From Lachnospiraceae bacterium (GTDB lineage: Bacteria > Bacillota > Clostridia > Lachnospirales > Lachnospiraceae), in the NCBI GenBank assembly GCA_021628825.1, contig JAJXRY010000002.1:372001-436000 (forward strand): a stretch of DNA of 64,000 bases, in the 5' to 3' direction. Shown here in pieces: positions 30,790 to 42,365 of this stretch (position 1 is the stretch's first letter; each line of letters begins with the position of its first letter). The translations under genes were made by a program, and so were the position numbers. The notes under the pieces were generated by a model, which saw nothing but the letters and a program-made list of their open reading frames with translations, was not told the origin of the DNA and ran no database searches.

Positions 30790-32185
30790 ATGGAATTAGA
30801 AAAAGCTGAATGTGTTTATTGAAATCAATGGAGTCAATCAACTTGTAGGTAATATTTCAGGAATTTTGTCTGGAAATGCAGTTTTTTTACCTATACAGAT
30901 GAATATATCCGTAATCCGGATAGCAGACCGATTTCCATTAGTCTGCCATTGGAAGAGAAATCGTTTGATTCACAGAGAACAAAAAAAATTTTTTTGATGG
31001 ATTATTACCGGAAGGATTTACAAGAACCTGCGTTGCACATTGGATGCATAAGGAAGAATCGGATTATATATCGATTTTGCATGGATTGGGAAGAGAATGT
31101 CTGGGTGCTATAAAAATTATGGGGACTCAGGATGAAGAAATACGTTCGGACTATCGCAGAATGACGGCTGACGAAGTGAAAAAAACTGGCACAGGAGGGA
31201 GCAACAGAATCCGCGGAGCTTGTTACCAAATCGCATTTGTCACTGACAGGGGCTTCTGGTAAGGTTGGTCTTTATTATGATATTAAAAAAATAATGAATG
31301 GTATCTTCCACTGGGAAATGCGCCAAGTACACATATTGTAAAACAGAGCCATGTGAGACTGAAGAATATGGTTGCCAATGAGCAGTTATGTCTGCTTATG
31401 GCAAAAGAGCTTGGTATCGAAATTCCAGAGAGCTTTATTGTAAAAACAGATGGCAGAAACAGCGAGGATGTTCTTTTTGCAACAAGTAGATATGATAGGA
31501 AGTTTGCCAGTCATCCCGGGAAATTGAATGGTCTTTCCGTTCCGTATCGCCTGCATCAGGAGGATTTTTTTCCCAGGCACTTGGAATTCCTTCCTCTCAA
31601 AAAAATACGAGCAAAAACGGAGGAGATTATTTAAAAAGAATGTTTGCAATTTTGCAGAATTATTCAGCTTCTCCGATGGAAGACCAGTTAAAGCTATGGA
31701 AAATCTGTATTTTTAACTATTTAGTTGGAAATACAGATAATCACATCAAAAATCAATCCCTGTTATATAGTGAAGATTTAAAAAGGATACGTCTTGCACC
31801 TGCCTATGATATTGTCAGTACAATGATTTATGATAGTAGTACAGAAAAATATGGCATTAGGGATCAATGGCGTTTATAAAATAACAGACATTTCAAGAGA
31901 AGATTTTTGAAAAAAAGAGGCAGTTCATGTAGGATTAGGTAAAAAAATTTGCCATGCAGCATTTTTGATGCAATGGTATCCGGATTTAAAGATGCGATGG
32001 AGACTGCAAAGGCATCTCTTGAAGGACAGGGATCTGAGGTAGATTCCATTTGTCATGCAATCTGTGAAAAAAAGGCGGCATTCATCACTTCTATTTTTTT
32101 AGGATCAGATCAATGGAAGGATAAGTATCTGAAATATGGAATTATTATAGAAGAACATCCCATGAAAGAGATGACAAAAGAATAG
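30790..32185 (+). CDS. HipA-like serine/threonine kinase toxin
   Basis: About 450 residues after repair of six or more run errors. N-terminal HipA domain with LPLEEKSFDSQRT and LLPEGFTR; a Gly-rich SLTGASGKVGL nucleotide loop; the catalytic segment VGNTDNHIKNQSLLY (Asp as base, Asn for metal); and the metal-binding LAPAYDIVS. HipA kinases phosphorylate glutamyl-tRNA synthetase or related targets and arrest growth. Breaks include A5 near 30801, T7 near 30885, A8 near 30982, A7 near 31178 and 31286, and others to 31960. The target is unknown and a truly inactive copy cannot be excluded because of the number of breaks. Confidence 0.75.
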
Positions 32186-32200
32186 AATTTCTTTATAATA

Positions 32201-32225
32201 AGAGAGGATTTCATCCTCTCTTTTT
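32201..32225 (+). terminator. intrinsic terminator of the hipBA-like module
   Basis: AGAGAGGAT, 3-base loop, ATCCTCTCT, then T5, starting 16 bases after the kinase stop codon. Confidence 0.85.
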
Positions 32226-32301
32226 GTATGCATTTTTTCTTTTGGAAAAGGGCAGAACAGGGGATGATTCCAATATTATGGATGTGAGATGGAGAGAGTT
32301 T

Positions 32302-33277
32302 ATGAAGATTGTTGTACTGGAACGAAATAGTGTAGGGCTTGATATATCGGTAGAGGGATTCAGTGAGTTTGGAGAAGTGATTACCTATCCCAATACGGTG
32401 ACCGAGGAGGAAGTGATCGAGCGGATTGAGGATGCGGACGTTGTGGTTGGAAACAAGGCTCCGTTAACGGAAAAGACCCTGCAGGGGGCAAAGAATATAA
32501 AGCTGATCTGCGAATTTGCGACAGGCTATGACAACGTGGATCTTGCGTATTGCAGTAAGCACGGTATTAAGGTAGCGAACGTCCGTAATTATTCGACGGA
32601 TGCGGTAGCGCAGCATACCTTTGCGCTTTGCCTTTATGTACTGGAAAAGCTTCGTCATTATGATGAATATGTGAAGTCCGGTGCGTATGCTTCCCAGAGC
32701 CGTTTTTCAAACTTTGATGAGTCGTTTTTTTGAGCTGGCGGGAAAGACCTGGGGTATCATCGGCATGGGAAACATCGGACGCAAGGTTGCACAGATTGCA
32801 AGTGCGTTTGGATGCCGCGTGATCTTTCATTCGGTGACCGGTAAGAGTACCTGTACGGATTATGAGCAGGTGGATTTCGATACCTTATTAAGGGAATCCG
32901 ATGTTTTATCACTGCACTGTCCGTTAAGTGACCTTACCAGAAACCTGATTAATAAGGATGCACTTGCGAAGATGAAGAAATCGGCAATTCTGATTAATGT
33001 GGCGAGAGGACCGGTTGTGAACGATCAGGATCTGCATGATGCACTGGTAAATGGGGAAATTCAGGCAGCGGGTCTGGATGTCACAAGTACAGAGCCGATG
33101 AAGGTAAGTAATCCGTTAAGCAAGATTATGGACAGCAGGAAGCTGTTTATCACACCGCATCTTGCATGGGCGAGTGTGGAGGCCAGAAACCGCTGTGTGA
33201 GTGAAACCTGCAGGAATATTGAGGCATTTATAAATGGAGAGAGCAGAAACATTGTAAATGATAACTATTCTGAATAG
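32302..33277 (+). CDS. D-isomer-specific 2-hydroxyacid dehydrogenase
   Basis: About 325 residues. NAD-binding GMGNIGRKVA (Rossmann GxGxxG), and the catalytic set: Arg in NVARGPVV, Glu in the TSTEPMK segment and His in TPHLAWAS. The family reduces 2-keto acids with NADH; the close relatives are hydroxypyruvate/glycerate dehydrogenases, but substrate is not certain. Start at 32302 follows GGAGAG. One T7 near 32724-32730 must be T6. The stop codon lies inside a perfect 9-1-9 palindrome. Confidence 0.85.
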
Positions 33278-33280
33278 TTA
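33262..33280. repeat. palindromic repeat containing a stop codon
   Basis: TAACTATTC-T-GAATAGTTA, perfect 9-base arms; the dehydrogenase TAG (33275-33277) is inside the right arm. Same family as 18218-18266 and 36282-36309. Confidence 0.65.
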
Positions 33281-33325
33281 CTGTAAATAAATAACTGAAG
33301 AGAATGACATAAGGAGGGTATTGCA

Positions 33326-36310
33326 ATGGGTACAGGTAAGGATTTTGCGTTATGGAACAATGCACTGTCCGTAGAAGAGCGGCTGGATGCGGTTGTTTCG
33401 GAACTGACATTGGAGGAAAAGCTTCATTGCCTGACGACCGGTATTCCGGATATTGATCGGCTGGGAATTAAGGCTTCTTTCGTGGGAGGTGAAGCGGCAC
33501 ATGGTATTCAGGCGCGTCATGATCAGGCGTTTGATGCAGGAGAGCCGGAGCCGACCACATCCTTTACGCAGCCGATCGGTATGAGCGGCAGCTTTGATAC
33601 GGAATTGATTCATGAATGTGGACGTGTGACAGGTGAGGAGGCCAGGGCATTATATAAGAGAAACAACGGGGGAAGTCTTTGCCGCTGGGCACCGACCATT
33701 GATATGGAGCGTGATCCGCGATGGGGCAGAACGGAAGAGGCGTATGGAGAGGATCCGTGCCTTACAGGAAAGATGGCATCTGCGTATATTCAGGGAATGA
33801 AAGGAGACGATCCTTTTTATATCCAGTGTGCGGCAACTCTGAAGCATTTTTACGCAAACAATGTGGAGAAGGACCGGGTTTCCACTTCTTCTTCGCTGGA
33901 TGAAAGAAATAAGCATGAGTATTATCTGGAGCCGTTCCGCAGGGCAGTTACAGAGGGCGGTGCGGAAGCTGTGATGACTTCCTATAATGAAATCAACGGT
34001 GTTCCGGCGGTTGTTAACCATGAGGTACAGGATCTCTTAAAGGATGAATGGAAGCTTCCGGGACATGTGGTCTGCGATGGTGGAGATTTCCAGCAGACGG
34101 TGCAGTTTCATCATTATTTTACGACACATACCGACTCCCTTGCGTATGGATTGAAGGCAGGAATTGATGCATTTACCGATGATCCGAAAGTGGTGTATCA
34201 GGCAGCGAAGGATGCATACGAACAGGGGCTGATTACGGAAGAAGATATTGACCGCGCCCTGCGCAACTCATTCCGGACAAGGATCCGTCTGGGACTGTTT
34301 GACGGAAACGGGGACTGTCCCTACAGCGAGATGGGGGAAGAATATGTGAACAATACAGATCATCAGGAAATCTGCCGTAAAATGGTAGAGGAGTCGGTGG
34401 TTCTGTTAAAGAATGAAGGGCTCCTTCCGTGGAAGAAGGATGCTCAAGTACATAACACAATTGCTGTGGTAGGGCCGCTTGCAGATGTCTGGTATAAGGA
34501 CTGGTATTCGGGAGTTCCACCCTATGCGGTAACGCCGGTAGAAGGAATCCGCAGGGAATTTCCGCAAGCAACGGTGACCTGTCACAGCGGATTGTCGAAG
34601 ATCCAATTATCCGTAGATGGAAAGTATGTGGCACTGGATGCGGATAACCGCCTGTATCTGGGAGAAAGGGCGCAGGCAGAAACCTTCCTTTATACGGACT
34701 GGGGCTGTGGAAATACGACCTTACAGGCGATGAGCAATGACCGCTTTGTGATTCTGGAAGAGGGATCGTATCTCATTACCGCTTCTTCGAAGGAAGCATT
34801 TCACTGGTTTATCCGGGAACAATGGGATTTTCAGGAGCAGCCGGATGGTTCTTACTTATTAAACAGTTGGAACGGACGGCAGGTGACAGTAGATCCGGAC
34901 GGATACCTTGCAGTGATTAAAAACGGTGACGTGGCAGTCGGCGAGGGGGATGATGAGAAGCTTGGACTTATTTCCCATGCTGTATCCGAAGGAGATCCGG
35001 TTCGTTTGCGGATGGAGATCATTGAGGATGGTCTGAAAGAGGCACTGGAACTGGTAGAAAAGGCAGAGAAAACCGTCGTTGTACTGGGCTCAAATCCGGT
35101 GATTAACAGTAAGGAGGAGATTGACCGTACGACACTTGCCCTTCCGCCTGCGCAGCAGAGTCTGGCAGATAAGGTATTGAAGGTCAATCCCGATGCTGTG
35201 ATCGTACTGGTAACGAATTATCCGTACTCTATCGTGGATCTGGATGCAAAGGCCAGGGCGATTCTGTATACGGCATCCGGTTCGCAGGAGCTTGGAACGG
35301 GTATCGGGGCGGTATTGAGCGGACGGACGAATCCGGCAGCACGGCTTCCGATGACCTGGTATCAGAGGGATGAGGATCTTCCGGACATCAATGATTACGA
35401 CATCATTAAGGGAAAGCGTACCTATCAGTATTTTGACGGAAAGGCACTTTATCCGTTTGGCTACGGCCTGTCCTATACAAAGTTCCGGTATGGGGAAATG
35501 GACGTAGAAGAGAAGGATGACGAGATCCGGATCCAGCTTCCCATTACCAATACAGGTGATTGCGAAGGAGATGAGGTTGTCCAGCTTTATGTCCATAAGG
35601 AAGATTCCAGGGTAGTGCGTCCCATCCGGCAGTTGAAGGATTTTGTCCGTGTCAAGAATCTGAAACCCGGCGAAACACAGGTTGTAACGCTATTAGTTAA
35701 GAAAGAGGATCTGCGGTATTACGATGTGATTTCCAGACGGATGATGTTAGAGGATGGTGGATATCTGTTTGAAGTGGGAGCTTCCTCGGTGGATATCCGG
35801 CAGAGCAGGAAATTGGTTTTGAAAGGTGAGAGGGCAGGTGTGCGGAATCCGTTTGCCGTGACCCAAGCCATTCAGTATGATGATTATACGAACTGCTTTA
35901 TCCATAAGGGAACGCTGGGACATGCAGAGCATGGAGAAACCTGTCTCATGCCGGGCAGGCCGGGAGAAGCGCCGGACGAGATACCGGAGCTGCCGGATGG
36001 AAAGGTAAAGGGCGAACTTGTATACCGCGACTTTTCTTTTAAAGGACAGGCATCGAAATTCAAATTTACCGCCTGTGTCTTAGAGGGAGCAAGAATCCGT
36101 GTCCTGTCAGAGGACGAGAATCATAAGAACATACTGGTTGACCGTGTACTGCCTTTGCCGGAAAAGAAGGGATTCCGTTCCTATGAAGTGGCACTGGAAG
36201 AGAAGATCCCGGAGCTTTCTGCGGTAAAGACCATTACCATCCAGTTAGAGGGTAAAGTAAAACTGAAAGAGTTTGAGTTTGGTAACTATTCAGAGCCATG
36301 CAAAATCTGA
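33326..36310 (+). CDS. GH3 family glycoside hydrolase with beta-trefoil insertion
   Basis: 994 residues, intact over 3 kb. GH3 N-terminal barrel with RWGRTEEAYGEDP, KHFYANN and VVCDGGDF, whose first Asp fits the nucleophile; GH3 C-terminal domain from about residue 375 (NTIAVVGPLADVWY); an insertion at about 425-560 with repeated GKYVALDADNRLYL / SYLLNSWNGRQVTVDPDGYLAV units, looking like a fascin/ricin-type beta-trefoil; then YPFGYGLSYT, a fibronectin III-like domain and a C-terminal extension. No signal peptide, so it is cytoplasmic and cuts imported oligosaccharides. GGAGG precedes the ATG. Exact sugar unknown (beta-glucoside or beta-xyloside likely). Confidence 0.88.
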   Translation: MGTGKDFALWNNALSVEERLDAVVSELTLEEKLHCLTTGIPDIDRLGIKASFVGGEAAHGIQARHDQAFDAGEPEPTTSFTQPIGMSGSFDTELIHECGRVTGEEARALYKRNNGGSLCRWAPTIDMERDPRWGRTEEAYGEDPCLTGKMASAYIQGMKGDDPFYIQCAATLKHFYANNVEKDRVSTSSSLDERNKHEYYLEPFRRAVTEGGAEAVMTSYNEINGVPAVVNHEVQDLLKDEWKLPGHVVCDGGDFQQTVQFHHYFTTHTDSLAYGLKAGIDAFTDDPKVVYQAAKDAYEQGLITEEDIDRALRNSFRTRIRLGLFDGNGDCPYSEMGEEYVNNTDHQEICRKMVEESVVLLKNEGLLPWKKDAQVHNTIAVVGPLADVWYKDWYSGVPPYAVTPVEGIRREFPQATVTCHSGLSKIQLSVDGKYVALDADNRLYLGERAQAETFLYTDWGCGNTTLQAMSNDRFVILEEGSYLITASSKEAFHWFIREQWDFQEQPDGSYLLNSWNGRQVTVDPDGYLAVIKNGDVAVGEGDDEKLGLISHAVSEGDPVRLRMEIIEDGLKEALELVEKAEKTVVVLGSNPVINSKEEIDRTTLALPPAQQSLADKVLKVNPDAVIVLVTNYPYSIVDLDAKARAILYTASGSQELGTGIGAVLSGRTNPAARLPMTWYQRDEDLPDINDYDIIKGKRTYQYFDGKALYPFGYGLSYTKFRYGEMDVEEKDDEIRIQLPITNTGDCEGDEVVQLYVHKEDSRVVRPIRQLKDFVRVKNLKPGETQVVTLLVKKEDLRYYDVISRRMMLEDGGYLFEVGASSVDIRQSRKLVLKGERAGVRNPFAVTQAIQYDDYTNCFIHKGTLGHAEHGETCLMPGRPGEAPDEIPELPDGKVKGELVYRDFSFKGQASKFKFTACVLEGARIRVLSEDENHKNILVDRVLPLPEKKGFRSYEVALEEKIPELSAVKTITIQLEGKVKLKEFEFGNYSEPCKI
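36282..36309 (+). repeat. 28-base repeat inside the 3' end of the GH3 gene
   Basis: Exact reverse complement of 18218-18245. It starts with GTAACTATTCAG and encodes the last nine residues and part of the stop codon of the GH3 protein. Confidence 0.7.
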
Positions 36311-36345
36311 AAAATATGATTGGAATAAAACCAGAATAAAAATAA

Positions 36346-38393
<2,048 letters not shown>

Positions 38394-38397
<4 letters not shown>

Positions 38398-38468
38398 CGG
38401 TGAAGATACCGAACCATGATGTAAGATGAATATGTATCAAGAGTAACTGTGAAAGCATGGAACAGTAG
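38394..38468. repeat. two related inverted-repeat units after the GH42 gene
   Basis: Unit 1 (38394-38415) is TAACGGTGAAGATACCGAAC and contains the GH42 stop codon. Unit 2 (38443-38468) is GTAACTGTGAAAGCATGG followed by AACAGT. Unit 2 matches 62106-62131 at about 20 of 26 positions. Confidence 0.55.
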
Positions 38469-38498
38469 ACGGCAACAGAGTCTTGAAAGGTTACTGAA

Positions 38499-39697
38499 AT
38501 GTCAAATCAGGAGAATAAAGCAACAAAATCGAATCGGGCATTGATGATTGTATTTGTGGTTCTGGCAGGAATTCTGCTGCTGATTGGCGGCAGTATTCAC
38601 CTGTCCAGGGACCGCATACAGGAAAAATATCAATGATACACTGGCGCCTTCCCGGGATCAGGAAATGGATGAGACCGGTACGGAGGAGGAAGAAGCAGAG
38701 AATACCGAAGCTGCACAGAATACCGGCGTTACACAGAATGCAGAGCCCCGGGTAGAAGTTGTGGAAGATGAGGCAACCAAAGAATTCTCCGCACAACATA
38801 ACCGTTATGTTTATTATGAGGTTACGGATGGGGATCCGGATACGAAACAGCTCATTGTCGGCGGTGTTTATCGTGAAGAGGCAGAGATCGAAAAATTCTG
38901 CCGGGACATGTGTGATCTGGCACAGAATTATCCGGATCTTTCCCGGGATACGATCTGGTTTCTTGTTGGAGAAAAACCGGTATTCCTTTTCCCTTTCCTC
39001 TTATATGGAAAGCGGTGATATGACGGCTCTTTACAATGATCTGTATCTCTATGTTGAGGAGCTGACCTTGCAGGAAGCAGAAAACTCGGCAAAAGTGGAG
39101 GAAAATAAGACAGCTGGAAACGATTCAGGGAATGATACGCAGGTCAGTCAGGAATATCTGGAGCTGTATCTGACCTATGACGCAGATGCGGTGGATACGT
39201 TGGCAGACGGAAGGGAATACCGGATGGTTCCGGTCGATCAGGCAGCGGGAAGCCGCTATTATGTGCTTCTTCTTGTACAGGCCGACGGAAAGACCGCAGA
39301 AGTTGTGAATTCCGATCCTTACCTTGGAATGGGCGGCGCAGCGAAGTGGATTCATTTCCTCGACGATGGAAAGACCGGATTTTCGTGCCTTTCCTATAGC
39401 GGAGGCGCCAAGGGAGCCTTTTACCGTACCGCAGACGGAGGGAAAACGTTTCAGGAGGTTTCCTATCCGTCAGCAAAAATAAAGCTTTCCGACGGAACCT
39501 ATTATAATCCGTTCGTCATGCCGGAAAAGGTATGGGAGGAAGATGGCATCCTTTATATGGAGGCCGGTCAGGGAGCCGACGGAGATTATTATAATCAGGA
39601 TGGTTTCTGTCATGGTCTGTACCACTCCGATGATCGGGGCGTGACCTGGATTTACGATAAAGAAGTGGTTGTGGAGAAAGAAGCATGCAGGAACTGA
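38499..39697 (+). CDS. membrane-anchored Asp-box (BNR-like) protein, unknown function
   Basis: About 400 residues after repair (A5 near 38622 and T4 near 38978). One N-terminal helix (residues 15-35), an acidic low-complexity linker (ETGTEEEEAENTEAA), then an extracellular domain. The C-terminal half carries two Asp-box-like motifs, TADGGKTF and SDDRGVTW, as in sialidase-type beta-propellers. No catalytic set recognised. It overlaps the start of the Nudix gene by 13 bases and may be translationally coupled. Possibly a sugar-binding surface protein linked to the glycosidase cluster. Confidence 0.6.
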
Positions 39698-40209
39698 CAT
39701 TGAATCTACCGGAGGGTATCGATGACGGAAGCTTCGTGGGACGCACGGCAGTCCGGGGCATCATCTGTCAGAATGGAAAATATCTGGTGATTCTGGGAAA
39801 GCAGGGGGACTGTAAATTTCCGGGCGGCGGCATGGAGCAGGGAGAGTTCCTGTTCGGCACACTGACGCGGGAGGTCTTAGAAGAAACAGGCTGTCATGTA
39901 AAGCCTGACAGCATCAGAGAAGGCTTTCTGGTGCATGAGAAGACAAACCGGCAGTCCGAAGAAGTTCTCGTTATGGATTCCTATTATTACTTCTGTGAGG
40001 TGGAAGATATCAGAGATTCTAAGGAAGCAGCGGATGCATCCGGATATGTTGTTGGAAATTTCCATGAGGGAGAGGCGGGAACGAAGGTCTGCTGGCTTCC
40101 TCTTGCAGACATGATTGCCCGTAACGAAAACGTGAAGGAGCCTTCCGAAGCTCCCTGGGTAGTCCGTGAACTGCTTGTTATGCGGGAGCTTCAGAAGAAT
40201 TCTTTATAA
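39685..40209 (+). CDS. Nudix hydrolase
   Basis: 174 residues, intact. The Nudix box GGMEQGEFLFGTLTREVLEETGC fits G-x5-E-x7-RE-x2-EE-x-G, including the metal-binding glutamates. It hydrolyses a nucleoside diphosphate derivative; the substrate cannot be told from sequence. Its end overlaps the end of the convergent histidine kinase gene by 6 bases. Confidence 0.85.
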   Translation: MQELTLNLPEGIDDGSFVGRTAVRGIICQNGKYLVILGKQGDCKFPGGGMEQGEFLFGTLTREVLEETGCHVKPDSIREGFLVHEKTNRQSEEVLVMDSYYYFCEVEDIRDSKEAADASGYVVGNFHEGEAGTKVCWLPLADMIARNENVKEPSEAPWVVRELLVMRELQKNSL

Positions 40210-41481
40210 AGTAACGGTAAAGATGCTTCCGTTTGGAGTATTATCTTCTACCTCGATTTTGCCGCCATGGGCGGTCACAATTTCATAAGCAATCGATAAA
40301 CCTAATCCGAAGTGCCCCTTGGTGCTTCGGGATTTTTCTGTCCGATAAAAACGGTCAAAAATATGAGGCTGATCTTCTTTGGTGATTCCAATTCCAGTGT
40401 CTTCTACAGAAAGCAGATGGGCTCTTCCCTGTGTTTTCAGCCGGATGGTGATGCTTCCACCCTTTGGGGTGTAGCTTAGGGCATTGCTTAATAAGATGCT
40501 TAATAGCTGCATAAGCTTTTCTTCATCACCGGTTACAGAAGGAATAGGATGCTCCGGGAGATCCAGCGAAAGTGTAAGTCCCTGTCTGGCAGCCAGCGGT
40601 TCAAAGGATTCAAAGCCCTTCAGACACAGAGTGTCCAGTTCTACCTGTTCCAGGTGAATCCGCATCTGTTGGTCGCGGGATTGGGAAAGATAAAGCATTT
40701 CGTCAATCAGGTGTGACATCCGTTTTCCTTCCTCCCCGATGGTCTGCAGGAAAGATTGCTGGTCGGGAGAAGCCTCATATTCGCAGCATTCGGCACTGGA
40801 CAGGATGACAGCCAACGGTGTGCGGAGCTCGTGAGAAGCAGAAGCAACAAATTGAAGCTGCTTTTCCTGATTTTCGGCAATGGGCTTTAATAGCCTTTTC
40901 GTAAAGAAATAGGAAAAGGCAAACAAAAGCAAGGTTGCCGATACGGTAATCAACACGAAGAAAATCCTCTGTTCTATGTACTGGTAATGTAGGTGGGAAA
41001 GCGAAGAGAAGACAAAAATCTGCAGGGAACTGTCGCTTCCTGTCGAATAGACCATACCGATTAAATCGTTTTCCTGGCGGGAAGCATTTAAGAGTACGGA
41101 GTCCATCCGGTTTAAAACCGCAGAGGATTTTTTGGTGGGAAGCTCCAGTTCTTCTGCAGCTTCCTGTGCTTTCTTAAGAAGCTTCTGGTTTTGTGGGGTA
41201 TCGTGAAGCTGGTTATAGAGAAAGGGAGTCCCGTTATCAAACAGGAACAACTGATAATTCTCGTAAGCTTCCATCTTGGCGATCCATTCCATGGAGATGA
41301 TAGACTGTTGTTCGAGATTGGTTTCCATCGTATGTAAATCATTCTCAAAGGAATACAGCTCATTCTGAAAAAGCTGTGTTTCCGACAGATGAAGGTAGAT
41401 TAAGGACATCACCAGCATAATAAAGGCGGTAATCCCGGTGCACAGCAGGGTAAGCTTCCAATGTACTTTCTGTAAAATCAT
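40204..41481 (-). CDS. sensor histidine kinase
   Basis: 425 residues, intact. Two membrane helices (about 10-32 and 170-192) flank an extracellular sensor of about 140 residues. Then the HisKA box ASHELRTPLAV with the phospho-His, the N box LLSNALSYT, G1 DTGIGI, F box FDRFYR and G2 GLGLSIA. The response regulator gene lies just upstream and its stop nearly touches this start; start at 41481 follows AAAGGA, with 41502 possible. The pair faces away from a binding-protein/permease operon, which it probably controls. Confidence 0.9.
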   Translation of the reverse strand: MILQKVHWKLTLLCTGITAFIMLVMSLIYLHLSETQLFQNELYSFENDLHTMETNLEQQSIISMEWIAKMEAYENYQLFLFDNGTPFLYNQLHDTPQNQKLLKKAQEAAEELELPTKKSSAVLNRMDSVLLNASRQENDLIGMVYSTGSDSSLQIFVFSSLSHLHYQYIEQRIFFVLITVSATLLLFAFSYFFTKRLLKPIAENQEKQLQFVASASHELRTPLAVILSSAECCEYEASPDQQSFLQTIGEEGKRMSHLIDEMLYLSQSRDQQMRIHLEQVELDTLCLKGFESFEPLAARQGLTLSLDLPEHPIPSVTGDEEKLMQLLSILLSNALSYTPKGGSITIRLKTQGRAHLLSVEDTGIGITKEDQPHIFDRFYRTEKSRSTKGHFGLGLSIAYEIVTAHGGKIEVEDNTPNGSIFTVTL

Positions 41482-41488
41482 GGCAGTG

Positions 41489-42187
41489 TCAGTTCCTTTC
41501 ATCGGCTTTGGTCAGGCAGTAGCCGGTTCCACGCAGGGTTTTAATCTGCAATGTACTTTCAAGCTGCCGGAAACGGCGGCGTAGAAAGTGAATATAGTTA
41601 TCCAGGTTTCCGTCTTCAATATCGTTGTCCGGTCCCCATACCTTTAATAATAAGGTGGTACGGGGCATTGGTGTATTTAAACCTGCGCGCAGCAGAACTT
41701 CGGTCAGGACGGCTTCCCGCTGTGAAAGCGTGCACTGCCCGGCAGGTCCCATTAGGCGCTTTTTCTTCTATAAATAAGGTAAGATCCTCTAAGCATACTT
41801 TCGATGGATCGGAAGGTGTGAGGATCGGGGAACGGCGTGTGACGCAGCGGATCCGAGCCATCAGCTCTTCAAAGGCGAAGGGCTTCACCAGATAATCGTC
41901 TGCCCCCAGATCTAGTCCTTTTACCTTGTCCGATAAGGTTCCAAGTGCAGTAATCATAATGATGGGAGTGCTGATTCCTTTGGCACGCAGGGCAGTCAGA
42001 ATTTCCGTTCCTTCCATTCCGGGAAGCATCCGGTCCAGCAAAATGACATCATAAATATTCTGTTCCCCCATAAAACAGGGCATCTTCTCCGTCCAGACAG
42101 CTATCCACCTGAAAGTCCAGATTTTTCTAATTGATAACACAAGGCCCGGTTCAGCATCCGGTCATCCTCTGCCAGTAAAATACGCAT
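41489..42187 (-). CDS. OmpR-family response regulator
   Basis: About 230 residues after repair. Receiver with the acidic pair LAEDD, phospho-acceptor in ILLDRMLPG, ALGTLSDK and LVKPF; then a winged-helix DNA-binding domain with NLDNYIHFLRRRF and LRGTGYCL. Three run errors (A5 near 42130, G5 near 42068 and A5 near 41762) split the frame. It is partner to the histidine kinase downstream. Direct repeats TTAGAGAA at 42281-42300 between this gene and the divergent operon are likely binding sites. Confidence 0.88.
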
Positions 42188-42255
42188 AATCTTTCCCCTA
42201 TTTCTGATCTGTTTTTACAGTATAGAACAGTATACACCCGAAAATCTTTAAGAAA

Positions 42256-42300
42256 TCTCTAAGATTTTTCCTAATTTTTCTTAGAGAATGTTTAGAGAAA
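42256..42300. promoter_or_regulatory. putative response-regulator boxes
   Basis: Direct repeats TTAGAGAATG and TTTAGAGAAA lie 10 bases apart (42281-42300), and TCTCTAAGA (42256-42264) mirrors TCTTAGAGA (42279-42287). The site lies 66 bases before the solute-binding gene and 70 after the regulator start, the usual place for an OmpR-type activator. Confidence 0.5.
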
Positions 42301-42365
42301 CCTCTGTTATGATAAAGCAGTCAGATCTGAAATTGCAATGGAAAAGACAGGAAAGGAATGAAAAC

